A DNA stretch of 12,217 nt from Oceanospirillaceae bacterium (GTDB lineage: Bacteria; Pseudomonadota; Gammaproteobacteria; Pseudomonadales; Oceanobacteraceae), in contig JACKOM010000026.1 of the NCBI GenBank assembly GCA_024234265.1, positions 1 to 12,217 of the forward strand, in the 5' to 3' direction. A program made the position numbers and the translations under genes. Below the pieces are notes generated by a model. It did no database searches. It had not been told where the DNA came from and worked only from the letters and a program-made list of their open reading frames with translations. Below, piece after piece: positions 12,110 through 12,217 of this stretch (position 1 is its first letter; the number at the start of each line of letters is the position of its first letter).

Positions 12110-12217
12110 GTTTGTGCCGGTTTAATCTGCGTTAATTCAGAACACATTATGTGAACTTGCTGCGCCGGTTTTTTAAAACGACATAGCCCGCAGTCAGCAT
12201 GGATGCTGACAAAGCGC
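12110..12217 (+). other. Non-coding right edge with a perfect 8-bp inverted repeat
   Basis: No ORF or RNA gene is evident. GTCAGCAT (12193-12200) and ATGCTGAC (12203-12210) form a perfect inverted repeat around GG. This could be a hairpin or an operator for a gene beyond the edge; there is too little sequence to tell. Confidence 0.4.

Overview
The window carries a contiguous piece of a gammaproteobacterial chromosome. Gene order and protein sequences (secF, a YibF-type glutathione S-transferase, suhB on the opposite strand, trmJ, cysE, iscR) match the order I recall from Pseudomonas-type genomes. The two intergenic palindromic repeats and the protein flavour suggest a marine or plant-polysaccharide-degrading group such as Cellvibrionales. 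That finer placement is inference only. The left edge cuts into secF. The right edge falls in non-coding sequence after a strong terminator.

Left part (1-1880): the 3' end of secF, a UUCG-loop terminator, a small GST-family gene with its own terminator, then about 400 bases without an obvious conserved gene. This gap holds a ~106-bp imperfect palindromic repeat, a possible 41-codon minus-strand ORF and a bidirectional terminator shared with suhB. Middle (1881-4328): suhB runs leftward, and trmJ-cysE run rightward from a divergent promoter region. The SuhB protein has lost three of the four usual metal-binding residues.

Right part (4329-12110): one long Fe-S cluster assembly operon, iscR-iscS-sufB-sufC-sufD-sufS-sufA-(repeat)-sufT. 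It is preceded by a strong sigma70-like promoter overlapped by a recognisable IscR type-1 site. In Pseudomonas and E. coli, iscR-iscS is followed by iscU, iscA, hscB, hscA and fdx. Here those are absent and a SUF scaffold (SufBC2D), its desulfurase SufS, an A-type carrier and SufT take their place. The IscS-type desulfurase lacks the C-terminal tail that contacts IscU in E. coli. Two cysteine desulfurases therefore sit in one operon with no IscU and no SufE in view. IscR would sense cluster status and repress the operon when cluster supply is sufficient.

Most coding genes are ordinary. The points worth a second look are the substituted SuhB active site, the hybrid isc/suf layout with a tail-less IscS, the repeat family with compensatory changes between its two copies (one lying inside the suf operon), the perfect palindrome just upstream of sufC, and a shift in leucine codon use between the left genes and the suf genes.
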